A DNA stretch of 64,000 nucleotides from Eudorina sp. 2006-703-Eu-15 (taxonomy: Eukaryota; Chlorophyta; Chlorophyceae; Chlamydomonadales; Volvocaceae). The notes beneath the pieces are model-generated. The model was not told the DNA's origin. It saw only the letters and a program-made list of their open reading frames with translations, and searched no databases. How positions within the stretch are numbered: the first letter of the stretch is position 1; each line of letters starts with the position of its first letter. Location: contig BDSI01000004.1 in assembly GCA_003117195.1 (NCBI GenBank), forward strand, positions 62,001 through 126,000, written 5' to 3'. The translations under genes were made by a program, and so were the position numbers. Below, piece by piece: positions 62,201 to 64,000 of this stretch.

Positions 62201-63993
62201 ACTGCTGTACGACACTCGTATTCTTGCAGAGGGGGACGTACGACTTGCAGCCGTGCATGCCCGGCATGTCGGCGCAGATGGTGGCGAGCAGCGTCATGGG
62301 CTGGCAGTAGGCGCCCGTGACTTGGCCGGCCTGAAGGAAGGGAGCAGTACAGCCGCGCGACGGACCACACAGTTCGAACCTGATTCGGATACGGCAATGG
62401 GGGCACCGCCGCCTGGGGCCCCCCTACTCAGTAAAAGACGTGGTTGCTGGGCCGGAGGGATGGACAGCCCTGTCCAGACTGCAGCTCAAAGTAAAGCCAC
62501 TGGTTTCGCAGCGTGTCCGCAGAGCGCCGTGGGTCCGAGCTCCATCTTTCCGCAGTCCTGCCGGCTTCAGATGGGATTTGAAGCGGTCTCCTGGATTCAT
62601 CCCCGCGAGTTTCCTAGTCGTATTGTCCAGGCATGGTTGCAGCCTGCAGCCTGCTTGCCACATAATAACGGAAACACCAAAGAGTTAATAAATCAATGCA
62701 CGCAACCGACCTGTATGTGTCACATTGAACCAGCGATCGATCCACACGCTCCCCTTTACAATACGCTCACCTGGCATGCCTTGCGGATCGTGCAGCCAGG
62801 CATGTACGACATAGCCGTACAGAGGTCATCCAGGTCAGCGTTGATGTTAATGAGGGGGTACTGGTACGAGGCGCAGCTCGGAGCAGATGAGTTGGCGACG
62901 CAGGCCGGCGGTGGGCTGGGCGGCGGCGGGCTGGGCGCGGGCGGCGGCGGGGGCTTCCTGCAGAAGGGCCCCAGACTGGAGTTGGTGGCCGGTGTCTGCC
63001 AGGCAGCCGCCGCGTTGCACCAGTCGATGTAGGTGGCGCATCCGTCCGCTCCCGGGCTGGCGGTGCACAGGGCGAGCAGCGGGGTCAGGTAGTCGGGGCA
63101 GGACATCTGCACAGGGGGGCGAAGCGCCGGGCCGGGGGAAGGGAGGAGATTAGGATGTGGGATGGACGTCTCGCCAAAGACCCAATATCCTCCAGGGGAC
63201 AAGATAGTAGCAAAAATCTAGGCAAAAAAGGGGCGCTTGAGATGTGCGAATTGATTTTGCAGGGTGGCGGGGTCAATGCCCTCAGCGTCACCCTCCCAGC
63301 CGTCTCCTGCAAGTGCAAGAGCGCCGCCCATTTTGTGTTGGTAGGCCTTTATCTAGCGCGGGTGGTCCTCAGGTAGGAGGTTATGCACACCCAATCAAGT
63401 AGTACAAGCCCGTACAAGCCCGTACAAGCACACACCATAGTTGGGCGGCGTCAGGTTGGTTTCACCCCGCCCCAGACACATCCGCAGCACGGCTGTCATT
63501 CTCACCATGGTGCAGTTGTTGCAGACGTCTAAGCTCAGCGCGCCGCACAGCTTGACCACCACCGCGGTTTTGGCGGCCATGGTGTTGGGCAGCCTGCAGA
63601 CGTCGCGCAGTCAGCCAGTCAGTCAGTCAGGCAGGCAGGCAGGAAAAGAGGGACGGAGGACACAGCGCCATGAAACATGGTGCAGATACCGTACAAACGG
63701 TATCGGCACCTATAATCATCTGAGGGCCCTGCCTGGACTCAGAGCGCATGTCTTAAGAATCCCGCGCAAGGTTCTTTCGCACGCAAGCAATTGTCACTTG
63801 CCGGCCCGGCAACGGTTGTTCCCCTGATGATGACTCACCCGGGGATGGCGGGAAACTGCTTGCACTGCTGTACTACACTCGTGTTCTTGCAGAGCGGGAC
63901 GTACGACCGGCAGCCGCGCATGCCCGGCATGTCGACGCAGATGGTGGCGAGCAGCGTCATGGGCTGGCAGTAGGCGCCCGTGACTTGGCCGGC
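59203..63993 (-). CDS. Secreted Cys-Met protein with triplicated exon cassette (gene III, 5' end outside window)
   Basis: Visible exons are 63993-63839, 63593-63506, 63106-62771, 62330-62176, 61748-61661, 61439-61104, 60568-60414, 59970-59883 and 59664-59203 (TAA), 621 codons in one phase. The protein continues upstream of the window. Three cassettes of 155, 88 and 336 nt exons repeat; in the last the third exon is replaced by the C-terminus. The 155-nt exon gives a CADMPxMxGC motif and NTSVVQQCKQFP. The 88-nt exon gives LPNTMAAK..LCGALSLDVC. The 336-nt exon gives CPDY, a Met-less CTASPGADGC, a PPPSPPP linker and CTAMSYMPGC. The C-terminus is a Ser/Pro/Lys tail (KSPPSKS and similar) with no membrane segment in view. 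It is probably an extracellular copper-binding relative of CTR, like gene II. Confidence 0.85.
60901..60958. repeat. Dispersed GTTACAG.GGACCCC element, copy 4
   Basis: It reads GTTACAGTGGACCCCGCGG, then TTCATCGGTGACAGTCGTAG and CCTCCTCATCACC. It closely matches the copy at 38398 and lies in an intron of gene III. Confidence 0.6.
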
Positions 63994-64000
63994 CTGAAAA

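Overview
The window looks like nuclear DNA of a volvocine green alga (the Chlamydomonas/Volvox group). It is GC-rich. Its genes are split by many short GT-AG introns, and its proteins carry long Ala, Pro, Gly and Gln tracts. Microsatellites are frequent and GTAC-rich motifs recur. Two families support the placement: a TIC56-type chloroplast import protein, and CTR copper transporters with the Cys-Met ectodomain motif described from Chlamydomonas. No bacterial operon, CRISPR array, rRNA or confident tRNA was seen.

Layout, left to right. (1) 1-9590, plus strand: the 3' part of a coiled-coil protein of unknown function, with at least 14 phase-compatible exons. (2) 12046-13353, minus: TIC56-like chloroplast protein import component. 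(3) 13490-14300: a diverged tandem duplication. (4) 14547-18447 plus (gene A) and 23470-25280 minus (gene B): paralogs of an unrecognised family. They share an exon junction of the same phase, an N-terminal block and a C-terminal motif. (5) 30697-35821 plus (gene C): a large Ala/Pro/Glu-rich protein with two copies of a Cys-rich module that ends in a motif resembling the one in A and B. (6) 38847-39400 plus: a broken fragment resembling TRA1/TRRAP. (7) 39884-42504 minus: a five-exon DUF676/Rog1-type lipase. (8) 45237-64000 minus: a head-to-tail cluster of three copper-related genes. Gene I is a CTR copper transporter. Genes II and III are secreted Cys-Met relatives with Pro/Lys-rich tails; gene II has no transmembrane domain, and the visible part of gene III has none. 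Gene III runs off the right edge.

The copper cluster is the strongest biological unit. All three genes are built from the same small exon modules. In the transporter, five Cys-Met motifs precede three membrane segments carrying the CTR MxxxM and GxxxG signatures. In gene III a three-exon cassette (155, 88 and 336 nt) is repeated in tandem together with its introns. Clusters of GTAC, the core of the CRR1 copper-response element, lie upstream of genes I and II. Together this suggests copper capture at the cell surface or wall (genes II and III) beside copper uptake (gene I), under copper-deficiency control. That functional link is inference.

Most other long open frames are GC-driven shadows. 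Exon boundaries were chosen by eye from splice sites, reading phase and agreement between paralogs. Untranslated regions and transcription starts are not resolved. Several intergenic stretches of 1 to 5 kb hold only repeats and a dispersed short element.
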